Source: Zeugodacus cucurbitae
Lineage: Eukaryota; Arthropoda; Insecta; Diptera; Tephritidae
DNA length: 64,000 bases
Assembly (NCBI RefSeq): GCF_028554725.1
Contig: NC_071668.1
Location: 40,500,501-40,564,500 of the forward strand
Direction: 5' to 3'
This document shows, one piece after another, positions 1 to 11,543 of the stretch. Numbering within the stretch: the stretch's first letter is position 1; the number at the start of each line of letters is the position of its first letter. The position numbers were made by a program, and so were the translations under genes. The notes under the pieces are model-generated. The model was not told where the DNA came from. It worked only from the letters and a program-made list of their open reading frames with translations, and ran no database searches.

Positions 1-186
1 CTACGGTGACCATAATTTCAAATCGAAAAAAACAGAACATTTGTTAATTCAAGTAACAAAAATTAACATAAAAAACATAAATCAGTCTCCTTTGACTTAC
101 ATATGTATATATATATGTATATGTATTAAAAAACTTATTTTTAAATTAAGTATTACATAAAAATATAAATATGCATTGAATGCAAA

Positions 187-1376
187 TTAATTGTATTTTT
201 CAGAAGAATATATTTTTGTAAACAAATTTTCTTCCTTTTGTAAGAAATTTTTAAACTCTATGCAGTTCATTTCATAATTGCACTTAGTAACTAAAATTGA
301 CTTCACAGTCTCAATTTCCATTTGCGATTTTTCGTTTGTCCATATATTATTTAAAATGAAAAATACCCTTTCTGTTGGAGCATTTGAGCCCGGTAAACAT
401 AAATTAAATTCGACTATTTTACATATATTTTGATAAGGTACATACATATTGTTTTTTTAAATGTTGAAAAATTTCAATCCATTTTTGGTCAACTGGCTTT
501 TTATTTTCCTCCCATTGAATAAATTTATCTGGAGTTAGATAACTTTTAACGCAGGTGAATTCATCAAACAATTCACTGTCATTAATATTACTGTTGCTTC
601 TCTTTTCCATAATATACACTAAATTTTTTTCAACCTCATCCCAAGATGGCACTGTGCGCAGAAGAATCCATTCTATTACCTCAACCTCTTTTAATGCATC
701 ATCCCTTAAGTTTCCAGTTCCTGCTTTTTCAAACTCTGACATGAGGTTCTTCATCATGAGAGGTACAAAAATTGCATCTCTGCGTTCCGTGATTTTTAAT
801 TTAAGATCCTTCATTAGTAAGGCAACTTCTATCATGCAAATATTCTGCGATTCAATCTGCATAATGTAATTATGAAAAAGAGATGCTTGACAATGAGTAA
901 AGAAAAGCCACATTTCTGAAGTTGAGTTTTCAAAAAAAGTTTTTAAGAGGCTTGGGCAGTGAGGCTGTTCTAAAAAATATTTTTTTAGTGGTTTGAAAAG
1001 TTTTAAGGTCCGTTCTATAACTGGCTTTAGAGTAAGCCATCTTGTTTTACTAAAGCCTAGCATTTTTTCATATTCGACCTCAACATTTTCACAAATTTCT
1101 TTTAAATGCTCTACTCTAACCGTGTATATATAAAAGTTAGAATATTTTTTAACGACAATGACTTCAATATCCACCGGAAGACACTCTATTGAACTTTGTA
1201 TGCAATTATTAACAATGTGAGCAGCACAGTTTACGCCAATAAGGGTGCTGCCAGTGGATACTGCCAACATCGTGTTTACTTGCATTGGCAATAGAGAAAA
1301 CTGCAGAACAGTTTGTACATTTCACTGTACCGCTGTTAATTTCGCATAAAAACGCATTTTCTGCGGGAAGGAGGCA
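187..1376 (-). pseudogene. hAT-type transposase remnant (BED finger to dimerisation domain)
   Basis: Minus-strand remains of a hAT superfamily transposase. The N-terminus (ATG at 1374-1376) reads MPPSRRKCVF. A shifted frame then carries a BED-type CxxC knuckle (KCTNCSAVFSIANASKHDV, about 1265-1335). A different frame (419-1291) carries the central region with CAAHIVNN and GFSKTRWL motifs, and a third (187-447) carries the C-terminal dimerisation block (SNAPTERVFFILNNIW). The BED finger lies almost next to CAAHIV, although these are well separated in intact relatives, so an internal deletion removed the part between them. At least three frame breaks make this non-functional. Upstream sequence shows no convincing matching terminal inverted repeats. 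The family call rests on motif recall, not a search. Confidence 0.75.
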
Positions 1377-3195
1377 TTTTGTAAAGCTAAAACAAAAGAA
1401 TTCTTCCCAATTTAAGTTTTTAACACTACTGCCAATAAAACTTACTTTGTCAATAGAACATTACAGAAAGCAAAATAATTCAAACCCGCAATCAGCTGTT
1501 CAAATCAGGGATGACAATTTATTATATATAATACCTTAATCATTCAAGGGCTGACCAGTAGTAGAAACTTTTTAAGCTGCTTGTTGCTAAATTTCAGAAC
1601 AAAAAACAGTATGTTCGGAAAAAACAGAAAATTTTTGCCATTTTCACAAACAAAAAAACGCAGAACAGGTGCTTCAAAATCAATACAGTACTCCGAACAT
1701 CAGTACGAATGGTCACCGTACCTATATCGGACTACAACACATATTTCCCATATATCACAATTTTAGTTTTCATCTGTGATTATATAACGGTACATGCTTT
1801 GCCATCTAAAAAAATAATCGGAAAATTCTGGAAGCAGCAATTTTAATTGGAAAGATTAAATGTAGTGGTTATATTGCAACATATTCCAAACAGCATCTAA
1901 GATACCCTTTTAAAAAAAAAAAATAACAACGACATAATTTAACGGATCTTCTTGCCGGACCTAGAAGTAAGTATATACATATAAGTTAACTCAAGTAGCT
2001 CATCCACAGACGGAGGACTCACTCGTGGAACAAGTTTACAATCCTTATCACACGCCAACCACTGCGTTGGTCGCTTGATGCTGTTATTAGTGCAACAGAA
2101 GATATTGAGAGGATAAGGAAATTGGAGAACTGGTCACGTAGCGGATAGTGAACATAGGCTCTAGATATACTTATCTTTAGCTTTAAGTTTCAGTTATAGC
2201 GCTGCCGTTTTGGTCAAAATTGGTAGTTTCATTTACCTTTGGTAGTTTGGTTGGTAGGTTAAAGGTTTTGATAGCAAAATTTTTTATTAGATGTACATAT
2301 CTACAAAGAATGTTAATCTTAAAATTTGTTCGCTTAAAATTGCGTACTTTCTTGCTTTAAGAGAATTTCAAGAATACTGTTCAGTAAAATCCCAGAAAAT
2401 GCTTGCTATTTCACAAACAAGATGGCTTAGTTGTAATAATTAGATGTAATTTACGGACTTCTCCAACAATTGGAAAATGTGAGATTATATTTTATTTCCA
2501 ATTATCATAAAGTCAATGGAATTCGATGTTTAAAAGTAAAACAAGCGAAAACGAAATAAGTGATAATCAAACTAACGTTCTTGAATTTTATATTGAGCTT
2601 TAGACCAAACCAAATCGAGATTTGATTTTTACCGGGAATATTTGTAGTTTTTAAATATGAAAACCCCAAGTAATGTTCTTTTGGAAATAAATATAGAAAT
2701 ATGTATATATCTTTAAGTAGAATTATACGTTGTAAAGAACTAGTACACAAGTAATTTATTACCTTTTACATTATGTAATATGTTTAAACTTTATTTAAAC
2801 ACATGAAATGTGTACCTGTATACGGTTTTTCTTTACTTCAAAATTAAAATGTTTGATATATAAATTTTATTGTTTTTTCTTTTTGTATGAGCCTATGCAT
2901 ATTTATATATATAATATAAATATATTCCAAAAGTGAAGTTCAATAAAACGACATGTTTTGATGAAAAAGAAATGTGGTAGTTTGAAAGGAGATTTGGTAG
3001 GCATTTTGGTACGTAAATATTTTTTTCGAGTGGTTATAACCTGTAGCTCATAAGGTGTAGCACTAGTTCACCAAATAATAAAATAAAAATACAAAACAAC
3101 ATGTGATGTCCAACTTTGTATAATTTATACACAAATAAAGTAAATCAATTAAGACCATGATTGGAAATATTTTCTGATGTTGGATAAATTTTGTA
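1377..3195. other. AT-rich stretch without a recognisable gene
   Basis: I see no supported gene here. Short open runs are present but none has family features. A 31-codon plus-strand run at 2053-2145 (RWSLDAVISATEDIERIRK within it) looks protein-like and may be a fragment of an unidentified mobile element. Two patches share a recurring ggtag-rich motif (about 2213-2265 and 2971-3011), perhaps ends of one decayed element. Confidence 0.4.
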
Positions 3196-3199
3196 TTAA

Positions 3200-3470
3200 C
3201 CTTTAACTACTGAGGTGGTGGCAAATTTTACACCTCGTAATTTGTTTTTTAGTTTTAAGAAAAGTGGCTATGAAATAAAGTCCTTGTTTTGTTAAACTAG
3301 AACTTCGATTTCTTTAAATTTATTATTTTATTCATTTAAAAATGTGTTTTATTATTACAATTAAAAACAAATACAATTAAAAAAATTTGCGTTGACAAGA
3401 ATTATTTATAGATTATAAAGGGGTATACCTCAGTAACTACTCCCTAATATTTCACCTCATCAGTTACAGG
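3200..3470. mobile_element. piggyBac-like MITE, 271 bp
   Basis: Flanked by TTAA on both sides (3196-3199 and 3471-3474). The imperfect terminal inverted repeats are CCTTTAACTACTGAGGTG on the left and, as reverse complement, CCTGTAACTGATGAGGTG on the right. TTAA target duplications and CC-initial termini are the hallmark of piggyBac elements. The interior is AT-rich and non-coding, so this is a non-autonomous derivative. The right TTAA overlaps the first bases of the adjacent HINE-like repeat. Confidence 0.6.
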
Positions 3471-3471
3471 T

Positions 3472-4797
3472 TAACAAGTAAGGAAGGCCTAAGTTCGTTT
3501 GTAACCGAACATTTTATACTCTCGCAATTTATTTATTTAACTTAATTTATATTAAATAATACACAATTTGACCCACATATTCGTTATATATGTTATATAA
3601 AGTCCATTGAAAGTTGGAAACCCTAATATTAGGTTAGAAGCACCGAGGTCCTCATGTTCGATATATGGGGCCTTGAAAACATATGGTCCGATTTTGGCGA
3701 TTTTTAGAATGGGGCTGCCACACTATAAAGGTAGTATTTGTGCAAAGTTCTGTACCGATATCTACACTCGTGCTTACTTTATATATTGTAAAGTAAACAA
3801 TTCAGATCGTCTTCAAAGTTCTGGTATATAGGAAGTAGGCGTGGCTGTAAAGCGATTTGGCCAATTTTCACAACATGTTATTGGAAGGTAAGGAAACTAT
3901 TACAAACCAAGTTTCATTGAAATCGGTCGAGTAGTTCCTGAGATATGGTTTTTGACCCATAAGTAGGCGATGCCACGCCCATTTTCCATTTTGTAAAAAA
4001 ATCTGAGTGCAGCTTCCATCTGCCATTTTTTATGTGCAATTTATTGTTTCTGACGTTTTACGTTAGTGAGTTAGCCCACTTTCAACTATTTTCATGGAGT
4101 GTGGTGGGGTACGTAAGAGAATCGACTGCAGAAATTTGGTTTATATAGCTTCATTGGTTTGCGAGATATATACAAATAACCGATTTGGGGGAGGGGCCAC
4201 GCCCACTTCCCCAAAAAAATTACATCCAAATATGCTCCTTTCTAGTGCGATCCTTTATTCCAAATTTTACTGTTATAACTTTATTTATGGCTTAGTTATG
4301 ACACTTTATGTGTTTTTGGTTTTCGCCATTTTGTGGGCGTGGCAGTGGACCGATTTTGCTCATTTCCGAATGCAACCCTCTCATGGTACCAAGGAACACG
4401 TGTTCCAAGTTTCATTAAGATATCTCAATTTTTACTCAAGTTACAGCTTGCACGGACGGACACTTGGAACACGTGTTCCTTGGCACCATAAGAAGGTTAA
4501 GTTCGAAAATGGGCGTAATCGGACTACTGCCACGCCCACAAAATGGCGAGGTGCAGAACTTTGCACAAATACTATGTTTATAGTGTGGCACCCCCATTCT
4601 AAAAATCGCCGAAATCGAACTATAGGTTTTTAAGGCCCCATATATCGAACACGAGGACCTCGGTGCTTCTAACCTAATATTAGGATTTCCAACTTTCAAT
4701 GGACTTTATACAATATACATATATGACGAATATGTGGGTCAAATTGTGTGTTATTAATGTTCGCTTCCACCCGAACTTAGCCCTTCCTTACTTGTTT
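3472..4797. repeat. HINE-like dispersed repeat, foldback copy
   Basis: Begins with the conserved end AACAAGTAAGGAAGG and runs through the usual internal blocks to about 4460 (gcttgcacggacggac). It then turns around and runs back through the first blocks in inverted orientation, ending in ccttccttacttgtt at 4797. The outer roughly 330 bp therefore form long inverted arms, unlike the single-orientation copies at 23641 and 45131. Open frames inside (for example 4094-4633) are chance frames of the repeat. Confidence 0.8.
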
Positions 4798-4899
4798 TTA
4801 TTTTTTTTTTATTACAATTGTACCTATTATACAATGATTAAATACTAACAACAATTCAATTCCAATAACTTAAACATAATAGTTAAAAGTTAAATGTTA

Positions 4900-6911
4900 G
4901 AGAAATTCATTTGCTGCTACAGTTGCCTTGCTAAGTCTGAAGTCCTCTTACGTTTCAGTCGGTTTTCCCGTTCAGCAGTATCTGTATAAACCTCATTTCG
5001 TGGGTCTTTGCAAGTTTGGTTATTTCGTTTACTACTGGATTCACACCAAGATCACGGTGAAGGTCAGCGAATCTAACGTACCAAGGAGCATTAACTATAC
5101 TTCTTAGTACCTTATTTTGGAAGCGCTAAATGCAGGCAATATAGTTTTGACTTGAGCAACCCCATAGTTGAGCTCCATAGGCCCAAATTGGCTTTAGTAC
5201 TTGATTATGTATATACAGCTTGTTTGCGATTGAAAACGTGGATCTCCTACCGACCAGATGGTAAAACTTAGCAAATTTTAAATCAAGCTCGCACCTTTTT
5301 TTCTTGACATGCTCTTTCCAGCGAGCTTTGCATCTAGGGTGATTCCTAGGTACTTAGCATTCTTGTGATGTGGTATAGGAGTACCATTTATATAAATAGG
5401 ATGATATGATGTTTTTTTTTTAAGTAAAGTCTACGTGTTTCGGTGTACCTGGTCAATTGTTGAATGATGATCACGAAAGCCGAACTGATGTACTGGTATA
5501 AGGTGTTTTCGATCTATTATTGATTTGAGCCGCTTCACGAGAACATTCTCGAAGACTTTCGATAGAGCTGGCAGCAGCGATATTGGCCTGTATGATGTGA
5601 CATCATGTAGTGGTTTACCCGGCTTAGGTATCATAATAACTTCAGATACTTCCCAAAGCGATGGAACGTATCTTAAGTATAATGCGCTGCTTGCAATGTT
5701 TATAATTTGTTTATACAATTCTTTGGTAGATTACGTAATATCTATCCGGTTATTAAATCAAACCCAGGAGCTTTTTTGAGCCTTGCGTTCCTGATAAGAC
5801 TTTTAATTTCTTTACAAGTAACTGGAGAAATGCTGACGAGTGGATCGAACCAACTATTTTCACAGTTTAGCTCATCTCCATCGTTAGGTGTAAATGTGTT
5901 TCTCAAATGATTTGCAAATATTGCAGCTTTTTGTGCATTCGTTTTGGCCCATTCAGTTTGGTTTAATTTTATTGGTGCGACATGTTTTATTTGTTTATTA
6001 ATATTCCTTGCAGCTTTCCATAGCGAATAATCGGTAGTTTTATCAACAGTGAGTTTGGACAAATACGTTTTGAAGGAATAGTTTTTAAACTGTCTAATTT
6101 TTGTTCTTAGTTCCGCTGTACATCTGTACATTGCTGCCATCTTCGTCGAAGTTTTCGTTTTCTATGGATATCATCTAAGATGTATTTTGGGAATTTGTTT
6201 CCACTTAGATTCACGCAAATATTCGGTGTACTGTTCCACGCAGCATTTTGAATTACTTTTGTGAAATATTCAACTTCACAATCTAAGTCGGCATCTGTCG
6301 ATATGCGCTTTAGCTTAAAATCAAGTCAAGTAGATCTGATAATTTCCTACTATCTGCAGGCCAATAAGTGGGTCTCCCTGTCGAAATGACATTGCATCCA
6401 AAAACTTGTATAGCTTTTAGTAGTTCTCTACCTTTGGTTGTAGTTAAACGTGATCCCCAATGAGTGTGTTTTGCATTAAAGTCACCACCCATGATGTACC
6501 TTCGATCATATTTTTTTAATAAACTCGTATAAGTATCAGTTTTGATATTACGCCTGGGCGGACTATATAGAGCAATTAAGTATAATGACTGACTGTGCAT
6601 TTTTACTGAAATTGCTGTAGCTTGAATTTCTTCAGTCTTAATCTGGGCTTCTTCGAAATGTGTAATAATACTTTTGATTAAAACCGCACTTCCTCCTCGT
6701 GCTGAGTTTGCCGGGTACGGAGTGTGGCATAAGTCATAATTTTTGAATTATAAAAATGAATGGTTCGTACATCAATATTTCTGTCGTTTAGAATAACTTC
6801 CAATTCATTTTTACTTTTGAAAAGACCATTGGCGTTCCATAGAATTATTTTCAAAGAGTTACTGTTCTTCAATAAATTGTATATGGTATTCAAGAGCGCT
6901 GAGCCGCTCAT
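4900..6911 (-). pseudogene. Jockey-1 ORF2, endonuclease/reverse transcriptase, broken
   Basis: Starts at ATG 6909-6911. The AP-like endonuclease begins with LKIILWNANGLFKSKNELE and continues after a frameshift near 6745 with GGDFNAKHTHWGS and GRPTYWPADSRKLSDLLD (6310-6600). Reverse transcriptase follows at 5742-6140 and 5431-5718 (SYRPISLLPALSKVFENVL, HQFGFRDHHSTIDQV). At about 5448 the frame jumps from fingers/palm straight to the region after the catalytic core (HVDFT... KYLGITLDAKL), so the YADD-containing palm has been deleted. The C-terminal part (QNKVLRSIVNAPWYVRF) continues to about 4900. Confidence 0.85.
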
Positions 6912-8004
6912 TTATGGACTTAAATAATCTTTCTTGTTCGTTTAGTTTATCCAGAATTTGGGATAACTGACTACTTTTGTGAACTGTATTTGTCTGACCT
7001 TGCTTAGCCATTTGAACAAATGTAAGTTTAGAAGTTGATGGGAGGGGTCTTACTTCATTCCTTACTTTGTCCGCAACGGAGTTTTTCGCCTGAGCATTGA
7101 CATTCTCCTCAACTGTATTACCATTCTTTTTGTCTCTAATTTTTTGCAGTTCTTTTGCAACGACACAACCACGGTAGCTTGCCGGATGAGAATCGCCGCA
7201 GTTGCAACATTTGCCAGGATCTTTATCGGCTTTGGTGCATTCAGTTGTAGGATGTTTGCCTCCAAAAGCTTGACAGTTTTTGCACTGAGGAATTAATTGA
7301 GAGGCTTTGATAGGCTCAACCTTGATAACGGTATTAAGAATGCTTTTGATCTGATAAACTTTCTTAATGTCCTCGGTAGCATCGAATACTACTAAAAACA
7401 TATCTAGCGGTTTTTTAGTCTTCCACTTAAGTTTCTTAATTGCATTTAACACATTAAAGCCTTGATCTTTAAAGTCGTTCAAGATGGATTGAGTATCACA
7501 TGAATGGTGTAAATTTTTTATCATTACCTTTATTGGCCTGTTGTGTTTGCTCTCGTAGCTAAACGAAGGTATATTTTCGTTTGGCAAGAATTTTGTTATT
7601 GTTCGATAGTCAGTAGGATGAAATGTATTTAGTTAATTAAAAATTTGCTTTTTGTTAGAGCGGTAATATTCGAATGTAATTTATTAAAATCTTTAACATC
7701 GTTTATTATAATTGGTGGTGGTCGATGAATTTTGGTATCACTAATGGACGCATTTTCATTATTTTTATTTTCCAAAGGGCTATTAATTGTTGGGGAACTA
7801 TCAGCTTTACGTTTTTTTGAAGAGCGCTTCTTTTTGAGTATCCACTCAGTTTCTTTAGCTAGTTCATCTTCATCCGTATTGTATACTTCATCAACACTTA
7901 CAATTGGTGGTTTTGGTGCCGTACTAGTAGGCTTGCTTATATTGGCTTTCAGTTCTTTTTTTTTCAATATTTCTTTATTTATTGAATCTGCTTTGTTTAA
8001 AGCC
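6859..8004 (-). pseudogene. Jockey-1 ORF1, gag-like nucleic-acid-binding protein
   Basis: The N-terminal part (about 7629-8004) is lysine-rich, with DEDELAKETEWILKKKRSS. A frame break near 7590-7629 separates it from the main domain (6859-7587). That domain carries the PRE_C2HC region (RPIKVMIKNLHHSC onward) followed by zinc knuckles CKNCQAFGGKHPTTEC and CCNCGDSHPASYRGC. Jockey-clade gag proteins bind element RNA in the ribonucleoprotein. A related ORF1 start is preserved at 33837-34170, where an ATG is followed by a coiled-coil-like run; this copy has lost that start. Its 3' end overlaps the ORF2 start at 6911 by about 50 bp. Confidence 0.8.
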
Positions 8005-8050
8005 TAACAATAAGTATTAAAAGCTTAAATCTATTTACAACTAAGTAAGC

Positions 8051-9831
8051 AAGAATGTGATTGAATCTCAAGATAAGTTACTTCATTCGCTTGGGGTACT
8101 AATACATTGTTTATTTTAACTGTCCCACATGTTTCTGGTCTTAGAGAAAATGTAACATGCTTGCATTTTTGCTTATTAATATTTATACGCCAGTTGGCTA
8201 GCCATTCTTCGACACAAGTTCAGTGCTCCTCAAATACTCTTGATGCTCTAATGGGGCATTTGTTACGGCTTACTATGGCTGTGTCTTCCGCAAAAGTGGA
8301 TGTCAATACGTTATTAGCTATTGGAATGTCTGCTGTATATATTACGAGTATGTACAGAGTAGGGCCTAATACACTGCCCTGAGGTACACCAGCCCTTATT
8401 GCTCGTTCTTCTGTTTTTGATTTCCATAAAAGGCCTTCATGCCAGACCTTATCGAATGCCTGAGCTACATCGAGAAAAATAGCTGAACAGTACTCTCTGT
8501 GCTCGAATGCTTTCCTGATTTCGTTTGTAATTCTATTCACTTGCTCTACTGTGCCACGTTTAGCACGAAACCCGAATTGGTGGGTTGGTATTATATTATT
8601 TTCGTGGAGGAAAGGAGACATTTTTGATAGTAAAACATTTTCGAATATTTTGGAAAGACATGGTAAGAGACTTATTGGTCTGTAGGAAGATGGTTGTGTT
8701 AAGTCTTTTCCAGGTTTATCTATCATGATGATCTGCGACTTTTTCCACGAAATTGGATAGTACCCGAAACCAAGAATAGCAATATCTTGATAGTAGCTGA
8801 TATAGCAATATCTGGCTACTCAATTAACATTTTTGGAATAATATTGGAATCTACTGGTGGCTTAAAATACTTTTGGGCTTTCCAAAGGGAGTTTTTCTTG
8901 CTAGAATTTGAACACAGGTGCTTTATATAATTTTCAGTATTGTATTCTTCATCGCGTTTAAGTGCTTTTTTTAACTTACGTACAGCCAATTTCAGTTGAC
9001 GCAGAGTTGAAGCGGAACCACTTAACTGCCATTCACGTCTCGCTTGCCTTTTCTCATTTAAAAGCTTTTCTATTTCATTATTAGAGATGTTTCTAAAAAC
9101 CTTAATGTTTCTTTTAGGTGTTGTCAAGACAGCTGCATTAGTTATTACATCATTGAATTCCATTATGCTTTCATCAATATCTCTTCCTGTACTTATTTTT
9201 AAATCGATATTAATGTGGCTACTGATATATTTTCTATATTTCAACCAGTTAGTTTTAAAAGATTTTAGAGATACTTTTGGCTCAACTATCATGGGCTGTT
9301 CGCATAACTTTAAGTACAGGAGAATGATCAGAACATAAGTCAATACTTGTATCTACTGTTATAAGCGATCTATCTCTATTTTTGACTACAGCAAAATCTA
9401 TTAAGTCTGGTATTTTGTTTCTATCACTGGTCCAGTACGTCGGCTTACCTGGAGATATTATAGCAAGGTTATTGTGCTTATTTATAATAGTGTAGTACAG
9501 CTGTCGTCCTTTCGGATTAATAAGATGTGAGCCCCAGTACATGTGTTTTGCATTGTAATCACCACCTGCTAGAAATCTTGGACCTAGCGTTGCAAAAAAA
9601 TCTTTAAATTCGCAGTCTAATCAATACTGCTGTTCCACCGTGCGCCTTTCCATCTGGATGATTTGTAACATGAAGTCTATATCCCGCTATAAAGAAATTG
9701 TTTTTATTTGTTAAATGAGTTTCTGATAGCAGCATAACATCTATGCCTTTTTCAGTCAGAAATCGTATTAACTCCAGTTTGTGTTGGTTTACACTATTGG
9801 CATTCCATATACAAATATTTAGTATACTCAT
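8051..9831 (-). pseudogene. Jockey-2 ORF2, endonuclease/reverse transcriptase, broken
   Basis: Endonuclease start at 9604-9831 (LNICIWNANSVNQHKLEL, IDVMLLSETHLTNK), with HGGTAVLI, then YWGSHLINPKGRQL and LCSDHSPVLKV after breaks. A linker occupies 8816-9343. RT occupies 8220-8726 with SYRPISLLPCLSKIFENVL, HQFGFRAKRGTVEQVN, FLDVAQAFDKVWHEGL and GVPQGSVLGP. The catalytic box reads FAED instead of the expected FADD/YADD (about 8276-8300), so a metal-binding Asp is replaced by Glu. A later frame gives EEWLANWRININKQK and VTYLEI before truncation. Confidence 0.85.
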
Positions 9832-9918
9832 TTTTTAGATAATTAGGTTTGTAACATTTAGTTTTGAGATTTAATCAAATCTTACATTGAGTTAGATTTA
9901 GAATCATATATTCAATAC

Positions 9919-10488
9919 CTCCAGTGGATTTTGCGGTTGTTGCATTTGCACAGCGTTACCTTTTACCACATTTGCATAGCTTCCCTGAACAAGGATATCC
10001 TTAGAAATGCCAGGTTTCGTTACGAGGGATATTCATCATTTGGTTACGACGATTTTGAATTCCCAGTGACAATTTTGATTTCAAGTCTTTATATACAGGG
10101 CAGCCCCTGTAGTTAGCAGTGTGATTTCCTCCACAATTACTGCATTTTTTATTTGTATCCTCTTTTTTAAGAGCACAGTTTGATGTTGGGTGTAAATCAC
10201 CACATACCACAAAAACACTGAGTAGAGTGCAATAAGATTTATGATTTCTTTTATGAGGTTTTTCAACGGGAATTCTACGATGGAGTAAATATTTTAAATA
10301 GTATATTGGGTGGTTTCCTTCTTTTTTATTGGATTAGAGTTTGGCAACAATTCAATTTTAAACATTGGTTGTTTGTTTATTTGAGAGAGAGCAGATTTTG
10401 CAGGCTCAACAAAGCTGAAGTAGGCGTTCAGAGAACGCCTACGACCTTGCTGTTGAGACTGCGCAGCCCTCATGTTTGTTTGGTTCAC
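9919..10488 (-). pseudogene. Jockey-2 ORF1 (gag) fragments
   Basis: A possible start region at 10294-10488 (MNQTNMRAAQSQQQGRR) is followed after frame breaks by zinc-knuckle sequence, VVCGDLHPTSNCALKK and CSNCGGNHTANYRGCPVYK (about 10080-10260). The C-terminal end reads VQMQQPQNPLEVLNI before a stop near 9919. The first knuckle is incomplete and the linker before it is disrupted. The role would be element RNA binding. The N-terminal assignment is weak. Confidence 0.6.
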
Positions 10489-10588
10489 TTTTATATGTTG
10501 TTTGTTATTTTAAACTAATTTGTTTTGTTTAAGTTTTGTGTTTTGATTTCAATTATCGATTACACAAGTTATTGGTTGTTTAATTTTT

Positions 10589-11543
10589 CTACTCTCGCAA
10601 CGTGTTGCACAGAGTATTATAGTTTCGTTCACATTACGGTTGTTTGTGTCACCAAGAAATAAAAGAGTAAGATATGGGGTTATATATATATCAATGATCA
10701 GGATGACGAGTAGATTTGAAATCCGGATGTATGTCCGTCCGTGTGTCCGTGTAAGCGATAACTTGAGTAAAAATTAAGATATCTTAATGAAACTGGGAAC
10801 ACACATTCCTTTGCACCCTGTGCTTTCAAAAATGGACAAAATCGATCCACTGCCACGCCCACAAAATGGCGAAAACCGAAAAACTGTACAGTGTCATAAC
10901 TAAGCCATAAATAAAATTATGACATTAAAATTTGGAACATAGGATCGCATTAGGGAGGGGCACATTTGGATGTAATTTTTTTTGAAAAGTGGGCGCGACC
11001 CCGCCCCCAAATAGGTTTTTTGTATATAACTCGCAAAGCAATAAAGCTATATAAACCAAACTTTCTGTAGTCGATTCTCTTACGTACCCCACCACACCCC
11101 ATGAAAATAGTTGAAATTGGATAATAACCACGCCCACCTCCCATATCAATGTTAGGTTGAAAATTATTAAAAGTGGGTTAACTCAATAACTTCAGAAACA
11201 CTAAATTTAACATAAGAAATGGCTGATGGAAGCTGCACTAAAATTTTTTTACAAAATGGAAAATGGGCGTGACGTCGCTCACTTATGGAGCAGAAACCAT
11301 ATCTCAGGAACTACTCGACCGATTTCAATGAAACTTGGTTTGTAATAGTTTCCTTACATCCCAATGATATGTTGTGAAAATTGGCCAAATCGCTTCACAA
11401 CCACGCCTACTTCCTATGTACCAGAACTTTGAAGACGATCTGGATCGTTTACTTTACAATATATAAAGTAAGCACTAGTGAAGATATCGGTGCAGAACTT
11501 TGCACAAATACTACGTTTATAGTGTGGCAGCCCCATTCTAAAA
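10589..11543 (+). repeat. HINE-like dispersed repeat, truncated copy
   Basis: Starts with tactctcgcaacgtgttgca and follows the same block order as the copies at 23641 and 47333 (gtccg-rich patch near 10733, paired cacgcccac/cgcccac blocks). It stops at an A-run near 11540 and so lacks the terminal subterminal repeat and hairpin. Open frames at 10925-11149 are repeat sequence, not genes. Confidence 0.8.

Larger units (their letters stand above)
4798..8050 (-). mobile_element. Jockey-type non-LTR retrotransposon, decayed (Jockey-1)
   Basis: Minus-strand element with the order ORF1 (PRE_C2HC/zinc-knuckle gag), then ORF2 (endonuclease, reverse transcriptase). Its 3' end is a T-run on the plus strand at 4798-4811, i.e. 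a poly(A) tail, directly abutting the HINE-like foldback repeat. The 5' end abuts the truncated 3' end of a second Jockey-type element at about 8050. Fragments of the same family recur at 22950-23024, 28013-28258, 33148-33236, 33353-33560, 33735-34175 and 53625-53757. Confidence 0.85.
8051..10490 (-). mobile_element. Jockey-type non-LTR retrotransposon, decayed (Jockey-2)
   Basis: A second, distinct Jockey-clade element in the same orientation as its left neighbour. It retains pieces of ORF1 and most of ORF2, but its 3' end stops just after the RT motif VTYLEIQS at about 8051, where Jockey-1 begins. Protein sequence differs clearly from Jockey-1, so the two are separate families, not a duplication. 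Confidence 0.8.

Noticed and set aside
1506..1522. cagggatgacaattta resembling a hAT terminal inverted repeat near the hAT remnant
   Set aside because: Its orientation is that of a left end reading to the right, while the transposase remnant lies to its left, and I found no partner end.
4094..4633. 179-codon plus-strand open frame
   Set aside because: It lies wholly within the HINE-like foldback repeat; the same nucleotides appear in other copies without keeping the frame open.
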